Source: Rhodoferax sp.
GTDB taxonomy: Bacteria > Pseudomonadota > Gammaproteobacteria > Burkholderiales > Burkholderiaceae_C
Assembly (NCBI GenBank): GCA_029866205.1
Contig: JARWZT010000001.1
Span: 186,001-250,000 of the forward strand
DNA: 64,000 nt
Direction of reading: 5' to 3'
The translations under genes were made by a program, and so were the position numbers. The notes below the pieces were generated by a model. The model was not told the DNA's origin. It made no database searches and saw nothing but the letters and a program-made list of their open reading frames with translations. Below are positions 55,201 through 63,744 of this stretch, one piece after another (the first letter of the stretch is position 1; each line of letters begins with the position of its first letter).

Positions 55201-57706
55201 TGACCCCAGCGCGCCCACCGCAGGGGTCGATGTACCACCTGAGACCGAATCACCGACAGCGCGCGTAACGCACGAGGGTCGAATGGCGGTCGCCTTAGAG
55301 GTGCTCGGCAATCCGTCGGCGGCATCGTCAGACCTTGTTACGCCGCGAGGGCAGACCAGTGTCTGGAGTCCGGACTTTGAATCCGAAGACGCGTTGGATG
55401 CGGAATTACTGCCGATATTTCTGGATGAGGGCGCCGAGTTGATCTCCTTGCTGGGCAGCAGCTTGCAGCATTGGGCGCAAGAGCCAGAGCAGCCACAGTT
55501 CCGCGCCCAAGTGTTGCGGGTGCTGCATACCCTCAAGGGCAGCGCCCGCCTGGCGGGAGGACTGCGACTGGGAGAGCTCGCCCACCGCATGGAGTCCACG
55601 ATCGAGTCTCTCGACCTGTCGTTTGCGCCCCTGTCTGTCGTACTGGAACCCTGCCTGAAGGAGTTTGAACAACTCAAGGCCCACTTTGACGCCTTGGCCG
55701 AATGGCCTGTACTGAGCGACTCCGAGCTAAAGGCGCTGAAGCAGGATCCGGCGGAAATTTCAAGCCTCATGGTCTCTGGGCCTGGCGCCGGGAGCCCGGC
55801 AGCGTCCGCCATCGTCTTGTTGCCGCGCCACATGGCCAAGCAAATGGTTCGGGTACGCGCCCAGACCCTGGACCGCCTGATAGACCAAGCCGGGGAGGTC
55901 ATGATTTGTCGCGCGCGGGCTGATGGTCACGTTAACCAAATGCGAAGCTCACTAGGCGACCTCGGGCGCAGTCTGGATCGCTTGCGCCAGCAGTTGCGCG
56001 ACATGGAGCTTCAGGCTGAGCTACAAATCCAGTCGGGCCAAACACAGCCCAAGGGCGCGTGGGCCACCTTTGACCCGCTGGAGTTGGACCGCTTTACGCG
56101 CGTGCAAGAAGTTGCGCGCATGATGGCAGAGTCGGTAAATGACGTGGAGGCCATGCAGCGCAGCCTCCAAAGCTCGGTCGACGGCGCGCTGGAAGATTTG
56201 TTTATTCAGGGGAGGCGCGCCAAACAAATCACCCACGATTTATTGCACTTGCGGCTGCAGGATTTTGAGTCCCTCGCAGCCCGCCTCTATGCCGTGGTAC
56301 GCGAGGCCGCCAAGACTTCGCGTAAGCAGGTACGGCTGGACATCGCGGGTGGCACGATCCAAATCGACCGCGGCGTGCTGGAGCGCATGACGCCCGCATT
56401 TGAGCACCTCTTGCGCAACGCCGTGGCGCACGGCATTGAGCCAGCCGATGTGCGTTTGGCTGCTGGCAAACCCGCAGTCGGTGCCTTGTCCATTACCTTG
56501 CAGCAGGATGGCAGTGACGTTTCTGTGACTTTTGCAGACGACGGCGCGGGCCTGCAGATTGACAAGATTCGCGCCCGCGCAGTGGCGCTCGGCTTGCACC
56601 AAGCTGGGCAAGCGCTCAGCCATGACGAAGCGGCACAGTTTTTGTTTGTTCCCGGGTTTTCTACGGCCGACGAGGTCACCGAACTGGCGGGCCGGGGCAT
56701 TGGACTGGATGTCGTCTTGTCTGAAGTCAGCGCCATTGGCGGCCGTATCGAGACATATTCTCCGCCCGGCAGCGGTACCGCCTTCAAGGTGGTGTTTCCT
56801 CTGACCACCGCAGTCACCCAGGTAGTCCTGATGCGTATCGGTACGCTCGCGATCGGTGTTCCCGCCAATTTGCTGGAGACCGTGCTGCGTATTCCCCGGT
56901 TCGCGTTGGACCAAGCCTATGCCAACGCAAGCTTGGCAGATGGCGATCGGTCCGCAGTGCCCTTTTATTGGGGAGGCGCCCTCCTGAACACCTCCGGTCG
57001 CAGCTTGGGCCACAAAACCACCATGCGCCAATATGCGGTGGCGGTGATCCGCAGTGCCGGCCTGCGCGTTGCGCTGCACGTCGATGAGGTCTTGGGCAGC
57101 CGAGAAGTGGTGGTGAAAAATCTGGGTCCCCAGCTCTCGCACCTGCCTGGTTTGGTGGGTATGTCCGTGTTGGCGTCAGGGGCAGTAGTGCTGATTTACA
57201 ACCCGGTTGCCTTGGCCAGCCTGTTCGGTGAGGCTGCGCGGCGCGTTCAGGCCACTCCAATGTCCGTTGAAACGGATGGGCCCGGGGCAGCGGTGGCATC
57301 TGGCACCGACCTGGCCTCTGCGGCCTTGGCGCCTTTGATATTGGTGGTTGACGACTCGATTACGGTGCGACGCGTCACCCAGCGCCTGCTCCTGCGTGAA
57401 GGCTACCGGGTTGCGCTGGCCAGCGACGGCCTGCAGGCGTTGGAACTGCTGCAAGACGAACGTCCGGCGGTCGTGCTCTCGGACATCGAGATGCCGCGCA
57501 TGGATGGCATGGAGCTCACGCGCCAGATCCGCCATGAACCGGCGTTTGCCCACTTGCCAATCATCGTCATCAGTTCGCGCATTGCCCAAAAGCACCGAGA
57601 TTACGCGGCCGCTCTGGGTGTCAACCATTATCTGGGTAAGCCCTATGCCGATTCGGATCTGTTGGATCTCATTCGCACCCATTGCTTAGCCACGGCATTG
57701 GCCTGA
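52232..57706 (+). CDS. chpA: ChpA/PilL-type hybrid chemotaxis kinase
   Basis: The 1824-residue protein carries, in order: a long N-terminal region resembling FimL/ChpA without phospho-His (LSLAEIEKSLDSYVRR), three Hpt domains (FHTLKGSARM, His688; LAHSLQGSAA, His893; LHTLKGSARL, His1099), a dimerisation segment, a kinase domain (HLLRNAVAHGIEP with Asn1396; GRGIGLDVV), a CheW domain, and a receiver (Asp1751 in VVLSDIEMPRMDG). It is the central kinase of type IV pilus chemosensing. Pseudomonas ChpA has more phospho-transfer domains. A three-copy 9-base repeat at 54134-54160 encodes an Asp-Asp-Ala run before Hpt1. No pilK or chpB gene separates it from pilJ. Confidence 0.93.
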   Translation: MASISAFNASVGGAQDLGPLAWILEDLRASLTSAGNAVRRYVWSQKTGVGAQLTQADTSELRQARQKYHQSAGALDMVGQHRVAMVLRSMEALAQKFVEWPDMCNEAAARRVDNASHAVVDYVEGLLRGTQGSPVALFPQQRAVMELYGAERIHPADLWHCAWHWLPMALPGAPEPLYYAPPVRASLGDALLPVLKTLDAAHAMQMALLCAGLAAGESSLEARRYWTFAAGFFEAIALDSLPDDVYVRRSAAKIIPRYALLSVGNMESLALAVHELMFFCALAKPPAGAHGAFLQAIRRTYALEDLYGIDYEASPFGRFDPVQLSLVRKRIATAEESWSALAGGDLSRFGSVAEQFAQLAEGVAKLHSGNLALVGALGAAAQTTARTNATPSPTVAMEVATTLLYLEAVYEDLDFTDPTVEQRSARLAARLQHACTGGVAQPIEGWIEDLYRRVSHRNTMGSVVTELRLSLAEIEKSLDSYVRRPADAGVLQPVPTSLGQIRGVFSVLGLDQAALAALRMRHSVEQLLVSAEGHLPISSVLVSRLVSSLSAMGFLIDMLAYQPTLAKELFVFDEAEGELKPSMGREITLESKQNAAQAHLPDAHTPAPLIQEADGPSDRDDLSGTQVMPGAITIDDADDADDADGGEILVIFLAEARQVLQSGMQAVDTLASAPDNYSALVALRRAFHTLKGSARMVDLHNLGEAAWAFEQLLNDSLAERQPVNPNLIALCKDALAGLESWIDAISQDLAPPLDFSDFRRDADRLRLLDPSESLPDEVHTRRSPDALALSVEVPPAAVGDPQEPWSTLDRSAELQPLSLHASSIYQPAADATSMEQTQTPPDVIVGHLRLSADVFGVFIEESIGWALRLQSVLAQWDAETLQSVPLGAADLAHSLQGSAAAVGFTGLWALARALEQTLDHLQVHGLCGDACKPVLFDAAGEVKRLLVDFSIGTLAEPSPAVLQSLAKLVHAQEVQGQGDAPQEASGAADSDPSAPTAGVDVPPETESPTARVTHEGRMAVALEVLGNPSAASSDLVTPRGQTSVWSPDFESEDALDAELLPIFLDEGAELISLLGSSLQHWAQEPEQPQFRAQVLRVLHTLKGSARLAGGLRLGELAHRMESTIESLDLSFAPLSVVLEPCLKEFEQLKAHFDALAEWPVLSDSELKALKQDPAEISSLMVSGPGAGSPAASAIVLLPRHMAKQMVRVRAQTLDRLIDQAGEVMICRARADGHVNQMRSSLGDLGRSLDRLRQQLRDMELQAELQIQSGQTQPKGAWATFDPLELDRFTRVQEVARMMAESVNDVEAMQRSLQSSVDGALEDLFIQGRRAKQITHDLLHLRLQDFESLAARLYAVVREAAKTSRKQVRLDIAGGTIQIDRGVLERMTPAFEHLLRNAVAHGIEPADVRLAAGKPAVGALSITLQQDGSDVSVTFADDGAGLQIDKIRARAVALGLHQAGQALSHDEAAQFLFVPGFSTADEVTELAGRGIGLDVVLSEVSAIGGRIETYSPPGSGTAFKVVFPLTTAVTQVVLMRIGTLAIGVPANLLETVLRIPRFALDQAYANASLADGDRSAVPFYWGGALLNTSGRSLGHKTTMRQYAVAVIRSAGLRVALHVDEVLGSREVVVKNLGPQLSHLPGLVGMSVLASGAVVLIYNPVALASLFGEAARRVQATPMSVETDGPGAAVASGTDLASAALAPLILVVDDSITVRRVTQRLLLREGYRVALASDGLQALELLQDERPAVVLSDIEMPRMDGMELTRQIRHEPAFAHLPIIVISSRIAQKHRDYAAALGVNHYLGKPYADSDLLDLIRTHCLATALA
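54134..54160 (+). repeat. Three-copy 9-bp tandem repeat within chpA
   Basis: GATGACGCC is repeated three times without change, encoding Asp-Asp-Ala three times in a linker before the first Hpt domain. The unit is a multiple of three, so copy changes would alter linker length without breaking the frame. Confidence 0.85.
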
Positions 57707-57734
57707 AAGCCTTTTTATGGTAACGAGGTAACCT

Positions 57735-58487
57735 ATGAGCAAGAAAATGGGGGTTGGACTGCTTGTCGCTGTACTGGCCAACTGCAGCCTCGCGCAGTCG
57801 GACGCGAGGCTGATTCGACTGGCAACACTGGAGTGGCCTCCGTTTACCGGACTGCTCTTGCCCAAAGAAGGTGTATCGACCTATATTGCAACGACGGTGG
57901 CCAAAGCGGCTGGCTTTAGGCTGTTGTCCGCTTCGTTCGCATGGACCAAAACTGTTGAAAACGGTGAAAAAAACCCGGATTTTGAAGGTTACTTCCCCGC
58001 TTATTTCAGCCTTGAGCGCGAAGCCGCCTGTCATTTGTCGCAATCGATTGGCAGCAGCGTGTTAGGCGTCGCCACCCTGAAAAGCACGCCCATCAAGTGG
58101 ACCAAGCTCGCGGACCTCCAAATCCACCGTATCGGCGTGGTTGACGGCTATCTCAATGGTGAGGCGTTTGACGCTGCCATCAAAGACCAGCGGCAACCCG
58201 TCGAGGTCGCGCCCAGTGACGCCGTCAACATTGCCAAGCTGCGCGCCGGGAAAATCCGTGGAATCGTGGTCGACAAAAACGTGCTGGACTACACGCTATA
58301 CAAGCTCAAGGACAACGGCAGCGTGGTTTTCAACCCTCGCCCAATCGCCCGCCTGAGTTTGCATGTCTGCTTTAAACGGACATCCGCCGGGCAGTCCATG
58401 CGTGACGCGTTTGACGGCGCGCTCAAGCAAACAGACATCGTCAAATTGGAGCAAGCCTATTTTGCGCAGATGTTTTCGGTGCGCTAA
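57735..58487 (+). CDS. Periplasmic solute-binding protein, family 3-like
   Basis: The 250-residue protein has a signal peptide (MGVGLLVAVLANCSLAQS). The mature part begins RLIRLATLEWPPFTGLLLPKEGVSTYIATTVAKAAGF, the first lobe of a family 3 binding protein, and has DLQIHRIGVVDGYLN and VNIAKLRAGKIRGIVVDKNV in the second lobe. Such proteins usually bind amino acids or related ligands. No permease or ATPase gene is nearby. It starts 29 bp after chpA in the same direction, so it may deliver a signal to the Pil-Chp system, which is inference. Confidence 0.75.
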   Translation: MSKKMGVGLLVAVLANCSLAQSDARLIRLATLEWPPFTGLLLPKEGVSTYIATTVAKAAGFRLLSASFAWTKTVENGEKNPDFEGYFPAYFSLEREAACHLSQSIGSSVLGVATLKSTPIKWTKLADLQIHRIGVVDGYLNGEAFDAAIKDQRQPVEVAPSDAVNIAKLRAGKIRGIVVDKNVLDYTLYKLKDNGSVVFNPRPIARLSLHVCFKRTSAGQSMRDAFDGALKQTDIVKLEQAYFAQMFSVR

Positions 58488-58540
58488 AAATTGGCCCTTT
58501 GGGTGAAGTACGCGTCCTGACATTCGAGACCGCGGAGGTC

Positions 58541-60838
58541 TCACAGCGCCTTCAAACGGGCGCGTAAGTCAGCTGTGGACAGTATTTCTGACAACACTAT
58601 CGCCGGCTTACCCGGCGCGTAAAGCACATACACGGGCACACCACTGCGTCCTAACTCCGCCAGTGCCCCGGTAATGGCAGGGTCACGCTGCGTCCAGTCA
58701 GCGCGTAAAAGCGTGACACTCTTGGAGGCAAAATCCTGCAGAACCGCAGGATCAGAAAGTGTGGTTTGTTTGTTGTATTGGCATGTGATGCACCAGGCAG
58801 CGGTAAAGTCGACAAACACCGGGCGGCCATTGCCGAGTTCATTTTTCACCCGCTCCACGCTCCAGCCCTGCCAGCGCTCTTGCACCTGCCCAGTAGCCTC
58901 TACCGGCCTCTCCGTGCCTTGCTCTGCGAGCGCCCCCATTTTGGTTTTCAGCACGTTCGGTCCCAGGGCGCGAACCATGGCAAGCAACACCACCAGCGCC
59001 AGGGCACCAAACACCCAGCGACTGCGCCCCTGCAGGTTGAGCGCCCAGACGGTCAGTGCCAGGCACCACAGCAAGACGGCCAACGATGCTGCCGCATCCA
59101 TGCCACCCATGTGCCCCAGCACCCAGAGCAGCCAAAGCACGGTCGCGGCCATGGGAAACGCCATGAACTGTCGCAGGTACAACATCCAGGGGCCGGGTTT
59201 TGGCATCCAGCGGGTCAGGTGCGGCAGGCTGCTGACCACCGCAAACGGCAGCGCCAGGCCCAGTCCGAGCGCAATAAAGATTCCCATCGCCTGGAAACTT
59301 GGCAGGGTCAGTGCCAGGCCCAGAGAGGCACCCATGAAGGGCGCAGTGCAGGGCGACGCGACCGCCACCGCCAACACGCCCGAAAGTGCTGCGTCCGCAG
59401 CCGGGTGGCGTAGCTGCAGTCCGGCCAAGCCACTGGGGACCAAGGTGCCCCACTCCAGCAGACCCAGGAGATTCAGGCCAATCAGCGTAAACAGGACGGC
59501 CAATGCACTCACTACAGCAGGCGATTGCAACTGGAATCCCCAGCCTAGCTGCTCTCCCCCAGCACGAAGCGCCAATAAAACACCACCCAGCGCGGCCATC
59601 GACAGCACCACGCCGACGGTATAAGCCACACCAATCACTCGTCCTGAAACGCCGCCGGTACCCGCGTGACGGGCAAACCCGAGCATCTTGATGGCCAGCA
59701 CTGGAAAGACGCAAGGCATCAAATTAAGGATTAAACCCCCGACAAAGGCTGCTGCGAGTGCCCATCCCAGACCTCCGGTGTCCGCGCTTTCCGAGGGAAC
59801 GCTTGGCGGCAATGTCGCCTCTGAAAAGCCGGTGCTTGTCACGGGCGCTGCCGCCTTCTCGGGCCAGCTTCCGCTTATTTCGGCCACTGCCCGCACGCTT
59901 TGGCCGTCCTGCGCAAACACAAAGGCAATCTGGCTTGGGGCGGTGTCGCGCAAAGGTGAAAGGGGTAGTTGAGCACGCCAAACCCCGCCCTGCCAAGTTT
60001 GGGTGCCTAACTCGGGTGCCCCATTTGATGCCGCGGCATCCGCGGCTCGGGTTTGGACCCGATCCGTGGGTGAGGCAATGGCTGTGGTGACAAAAACGTC
60101 TGGCACCTCCGGGAAAAGCGCTAGCGCTTTGCCTTGCCATGGGCGGGGCAGTCCCTGCGCCTGCACCAGCAATCGGTCGCCCTCAATCCTGGCTTGAACC
60201 GTGCCTGAAAGCGGCACCGGACGTGCGGCACGAGCCGATTCGAACAAGTCACGGTGTATCGCAATCGAGCCCTTGAGCGGCAGGCGCAGGTCAAACTCTC
60301 CCTCCTGCGGAATGCATTCCGTGCGACAGACCAGCCACGATGCGCTCAGGTGAATCGCCAGGTCGCTATCCCCGGGCTCTGGGCGATAGCCCGAGGGCAC
60401 CGTGATGGCCACGGGCAGCAGCACTGTGTTTTCATAACCAAAATTGGCCAGCCGACCGATTTTTATTTTTTCCGGCGTTGGCCAATGCACCGGGCTGGCT
60501 TGCAGGTTCGCCGGCAAGGTCCAGCGCAATTCTGTGGGCAGCCCGGAGTCGCCTGGGTTTTTCCAATAGGTGTGCCATCCGGCCTGGTGTTGCAAGAGCA
60601 GACCCAACTCCAGAGGCGCTCCCGGGGCGATCCCTTGCGGCGCATAGGCCACCAACTCCGCGCGCACTTCGGGGGTTTGCACTACGGCGGCTAAACCCGC
60701 CCTCAGATCCACCTTGGGCTGGGCGGCGATGGCGCCAGGTCCGATCAAAGCCAGGGCCACCATCCACAGCAGCGCAATCAAGCGCTGAGGCAGGGCGAAA
60801 AGGTTCAAAATTTCAAGGCGCGATGGCATTCTGTGCAT
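58541..60838 (-). CDS. DsbD/ScsB-type thiol:disulfide interchange protein
   Basis: The 765-residue protein has a signal peptide, then a long periplasmic part (LLLQHQAGWHTYWKNPGDSGLPTELRW) of the ScsB-type N-terminal domain. About eight membrane helices follow, starting LGWALAAAFVGGLILNLMPCVFPVLAIKMLGFA, with the redox Cys in NLMPCVFP and ASPCTAPFMG. It ends with a thioredoxin domain having AAWCITCQYNK. Such proteins carry electrons from cytoplasmic thioredoxin to the periplasm to reduce disulfides. The N-terminal domain differs from classical DsbD, hence ScsB is the closer model. ATG at 60838 and 60829 are both possible. Confidence 0.9.
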   Translation of the reverse strand: MHRMPSRLEILNLFALPQRLIALLWMVALALIGPGAIAAQPKVDLRAGLAAVVQTPEVRAELVAYAPQGIAPGAPLELGLLLQHQAGWHTYWKNPGDSGLPTELRWTLPANLQASPVHWPTPEKIKIGRLANFGYENTVLLPVAITVPSGYRPEPGDSDLAIHLSASWLVCRTECIPQEGEFDLRLPLKGSIAIHRDLFESARAARPVPLSGTVQARIEGDRLLVQAQGLPRPWQGKALALFPEVPDVFVTTAIASPTDRVQTRAADAAASNGAPELGTQTWQGGVWRAQLPLSPLRDTAPSQIAFVFAQDGQSVRAVAEISGSWPEKAAAPVTSTGFSEATLPPSVPSESADTGGLGWALAAAFVGGLILNLMPCVFPVLAIKMLGFARHAGTGGVSGRVIGVAYTVGVVLSMAALGGVLLALRAGGEQLGWGFQLQSPAVVSALAVLFTLIGLNLLGLLEWGTLVPSGLAGLQLRHPAADAALSGVLAVAVASPCTAPFMGASLGLALTLPSFQAMGIFIALGLGLALPFAVVSSLPHLTRWMPKPGPWMLYLRQFMAFPMAATVLWLLWVLGHMGGMDAAASLAVLLWCLALTVWALNLQGRSRWVFGALALVVLLAMVRALGPNVLKTKMGALAEQGTERPVEATGQVQERWQGWSVERVKNELGNGRPVFVDFTAAWCITCQYNKQTTLSDPAVLQDFASKSVTLLRADWTQRDPAITGALAELGRSGVPVYVLYAPGKPAIVLSEILSTADLRARLKAL

Positions 60839-60894
60839 TATTCGAGGGCCCGCCGTACGGTTGTCAGCGCAGTCGGGATTGTGGCAGCTTACGG

Positions 60895-61206
60895 TTACGG
60901 AGGCGCAGCCGAGAACACCGGGGGCAGTTTTTTTGGTGAACGTATGCGCAGTTGCTTATTCACGTTTTCTCTCCCGAAAACCACTTCGATGTCCCGTACC
61001 GCTACGCCAAATAAGGGCGCTAAAAAGCGCACCATATGGTCGGTGGCCTTGCCGTTTTGGGGCGCTGCAGTGACGCTCACCTTGAGTTGTGCGCCTTTTG
61101 GCTTGCCGATAGCATCCTGTTTGGACGCCGGCTTGCCCAATATATTGACGATCAGAACGTCACCGTCCCAGGTAAAAAAAGAGTCGCCGGTGCCGTGAGC
61201 TGCCAT
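60895..61206 (-). CDS. DUF167 (YggU) family protein
   Basis: The start at 61206 gives 103 residues. The family pattern is present: VLIVNILGKPASKQDAIGKPKGAQLKVSVTAAPQNGKATDHMVRFLAPLFGVAVRDIEVVFGRENVNKQLRI, where the A-P-x-x-G-K-A-x stretch is most conserved. Function is unknown. The gene lies between the reductase gene and the divergent radical SAM gene, and the two divergent starts are 17 bp apart. Confidence 0.85.
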   Translation of the reverse strand: MAAHGTGDSFFTWDGDVLIVNILGKPASKQDAIGKPKGAQLKVSVTAAPQNGKATDHMVRFLAPLFGVAVRDIEVVFGRENVNKQLRIRSPKKLPPVFSAAPP

Positions 61207-61223
61207 GCTTTGATAATAGGGCC

Positions 61224-62804
61224 ATGCCGCACCGTATTGTCCTGGCCACATTGAACGCCAAATACATCCACGCCTCCTTGGGCCTGCGGTATTTGCGCGC
61301 CAACATGCTGCGCTACGGCGGTCCAGACCTGGACGCGTGCACGGTGTTAGCCGAGTTCACTGTGCAGCGCGCGGCGCAAGACATTGTGGACGCGCTTGTG
61401 GCGGAGTTGGGCTCCGCCGAGCCCGGAGCCGTACAACTTGTGGGTTTTGGCGTCTATATCTGGAACGTACTCCCGACCACCCGGGTCATTGCGTTGCTCA
61501 AGTCGCAGCGCCCCGACGTCAAAGTGGTGCTTGGCGGACCCGAAGTGAGTCACGAGTGGTCTGACCAAGCCATTGTCGCCTTGGCGGACTATGTGATTAC
61601 CGGTTGGGGCGATGTGAGCTTTCCCAAGCTGTGCCGCGCCCTGGTGCACGGCCCCCAGCCGCTCATGAAGGTGATCGCTGGCGAGCAGGCAGCGCTCAGC
61701 GAGATCGCTTTGCCGTATGCCCAGTACAGCGACCGCGACCTGGCGCAGCGTGTGCTTTACGTGGAGGCCTCGCGGGGGTGTCCGTTCAAGTGCGAGTTTT
61801 GTTTAAGTGCGCTGGACAAGACGGCTTGGGCTTTTGACCTGGGGGTGTTTTTGGCTGAACTCTCTGCGCTGTATGGGCGCGGAGCCCGCACCTTCAAGTT
61901 TGTCGACCGCACCTTCAATCTCAAGATTGATGCCTCCGTCCGGATATTGGAGTTCTTCTTGGATCGCTTGGCTGAAAGGCCGCAGGAGGCCCTGTTTGTC
62001 CATTTTGAGCTGGTACCCGACCAATTGCCTGAGCGCCTTAAAGATTGCATTGCCCGCTTTCCTGCCGGGGTGTTGCAATTCGAAATCGGTATTCAAAGCC
62101 TGAATCCCTTGGTGCAGCAAGCAATTTCCCGCCGCCAGGACAGCGCCAAAACGGAGGCGAACCTGCGTTGGCTCACCACGGCCAGTCAAGCGCACCTTCA
62201 TACCGACCTGATTTTTGGACTGCCTGGTGAAAGCTGGGCCAGCTTCGCCCAAGGTTTTGACACACTTTGGTCTTGGGGTCCCCACGAAATACAGCTTGGC
62301 GTGCTCAAGCGCCTGCGTGGAACGCCGTTGGCGGTCAGAAATTTGCCCGCTATGGTGTTTGAACCTGAGCCGCCCTACACGGTCGTGCAAACGGACGCCG
62401 TCAGTGCCGGCGAGGTGGCCTCTTTTATTCGAGTAGCGCGCTATTGGGACCTGGTCGCCAACTCGGGGCGGTTCAGGCAGTCGTTGGCCCTGTTGCTCGA
62501 TGCACCATCTCCATTCATTGCTTTCGCCCATTTTTCTGAATGGTTGTGGCACGCTCAGAGGCGTACCCACGGTCTGACACCCGAAAATTTGGTCGATGCA
62601 CTGTTTACTTACCTCTGCCAGGAGCGGACGCTCGCACCCGAACTCGTTCGTGGCGCTTTGGTTGCAGACTACGTGGGCAGCGGCGCACGCGCCTCGCCAC
62701 AGTCTTTGCAAGGCTTTCTGCCCCGCCATTCCCGGCCGGTTACGGCAGTGGGCGTTCACCTAAACGAGCGACAACAGCGCCATTTGCTGGACGCCGTGCC
62801 CTGA
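61224..62804 (+). CDS. B12-binding radical SAM protein (DUF4080 type)
   Basis: The 526-residue protein begins with a cobalamin-binding Rossmann-like domain (IVLATLNAKYIHASLGLRYLRANM, VQLVGFGVYIWN, VVLGGPEVSHEW). The radical SAM core has the cluster motif CPFKCEFC in VEASRGCPFKCEFCLSALD and FKFVDRTFNLK, IQSLNPLVQQAISR, TDLIFGLPGES in the barrel. The C-terminal domain matches the DUF4080 layout. The substrate is unknown. Confidence 0.88.
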   Translation: MPHRIVLATLNAKYIHASLGLRYLRANMLRYGGPDLDACTVLAEFTVQRAAQDIVDALVAELGSAEPGAVQLVGFGVYIWNVLPTTRVIALLKSQRPDVKVVLGGPEVSHEWSDQAIVALADYVITGWGDVSFPKLCRALVHGPQPLMKVIAGEQAALSEIALPYAQYSDRDLAQRVLYVEASRGCPFKCEFCLSALDKTAWAFDLGVFLAELSALYGRGARTFKFVDRTFNLKIDASVRILEFFLDRLAERPQEALFVHFELVPDQLPERLKDCIARFPAGVLQFEIGIQSLNPLVQQAISRRQDSAKTEANLRWLTTASQAHLHTDLIFGLPGESWASFAQGFDTLWSWGPHEIQLGVLKRLRGTPLAVRNLPAMVFEPEPPYTVVQTDAVSAGEVASFIRVARYWDLVANSGRFRQSLALLLDAPSPFIAFAHFSEWLWHAQRRTHGLTPENLVDALFTYLCQERTLAPELVRGALVADYVGSGARASPQSLQGFLPRHSRPVTAVGVHLNERQQRHLLDAVP

Positions 62805-62843
62805 CACCTTAGCTCAACCCGAACTTTAGCGACCCGTCTCAAC

Positions 62844-63686
62844 ATGCCCCACGCCACTACGTCCTCCTCGCGCTATTGGGCCGACCATACGACCGCAGAT
62901 TTTCAGGATCTGCGAACCAGCGGCCGCATCACTGAGACCATCGCTGTCTTGCCTTTGGCGGCCATCGAACAGCATGGCCCGCACTTGCCACTGAAGGTGG
63001 ACGCCTGCATTGGCGATGGCATCGTGGCGGCCGCGTTACCGCACTTGGGGTCTGATTCCACTGCCTTGTTCTTGCCCACGCAGGCCGTGGGCTTCAGCCC
63101 GGAGCATGCGCGTTTTGCCGGTACGCTCACCCTGAAAGCCGAAACCCTGATCCGCCTTTGGACGGATATCGGCGAGAGCGTGGCCGCCACGGGCGTTCGG
63201 AAAATGGTTTTGTTCAACGCCCACGGCGGCCAGGCGAACTTCATGGACATCGTGGCGCGCGACCTGCGCGCACGCCTGGGAATGCTGGTCCTGAGCGTCA
63301 ATTGGTATGGATTGCCCCTGTACGGGCCGCAAGGCCAGGATGTCAATGCCCTGTTCAGCCCCGAGGAGCACCGCTTTGGCATTCATGCGGGTGATATCGA
63401 AACATCGCTCATGCTGGCGCTGGCGCCCCAGAGCGTCCTCATGCACAAGGCGCAACGTTTTGCCTCCACTTCCGAAAAAAGGGCGGAGCAATTTGAAATT
63501 TTGGGGAATGGCAAAACTGCCAAACTGGCCTGGCAAATGCAGGACTACAACGCGGCTGGCGCCGTTGGCGACGCAGCGGCTGCCAACGCTGACAAAGGCG
63601 AGCAGCTGCTCCAGGCCGCTGGTCGTGCCTTGGCGCAGTTACTGAGCGAAGTTCAGCAGCTGCCCCTGTCTACGGTGGTGCTCTGA
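62844..63686 (+). CDS. Creatininase-family metal-dependent hydrolase
   Basis: The 280-residue protein has the family metal sites: VLPLAAIEQHGPHLPLKVDACIGDGI, QAVGFSPEHARFAGTLTL, and VLFNAHGGQANFMDI, with a late Glu/His stretch HAGDIETSLMLAL. Family members open cyclic amides (creatininase, formamide-lyase of riboflavin and cofactor pathways). The substrate here cannot be told. It starts 39 bp after the radical SAM gene in the same direction. Confidence 0.87.
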   Translation: MPHATTSSSRYWADHTTADFQDLRTSGRITETIAVLPLAAIEQHGPHLPLKVDACIGDGIVAAALPHLGSDSTALFLPTQAVGFSPEHARFAGTLTLKAETLIRLWTDIGESVAATGVRKMVLFNAHGGQANFMDIVARDLRARLGMLVLSVNWYGLPLYGPQGQDVNALFSPEEHRFGIHAGDIETSLMLALAPQSVLMHKAQRFASTSEKRAEQFEILGNGKTAKLAWQMQDYNAAGAVGDAAAANADKGEQLLQAAGRALAQLLSEVQQLPLSTVVL

Positions 63687-63744
63687 AGCGCGTTTTCAGC
63701 CGCTTTGTGTCACAGCCCTGCTTCGCCAAGGGCGCAGCGCCCAC

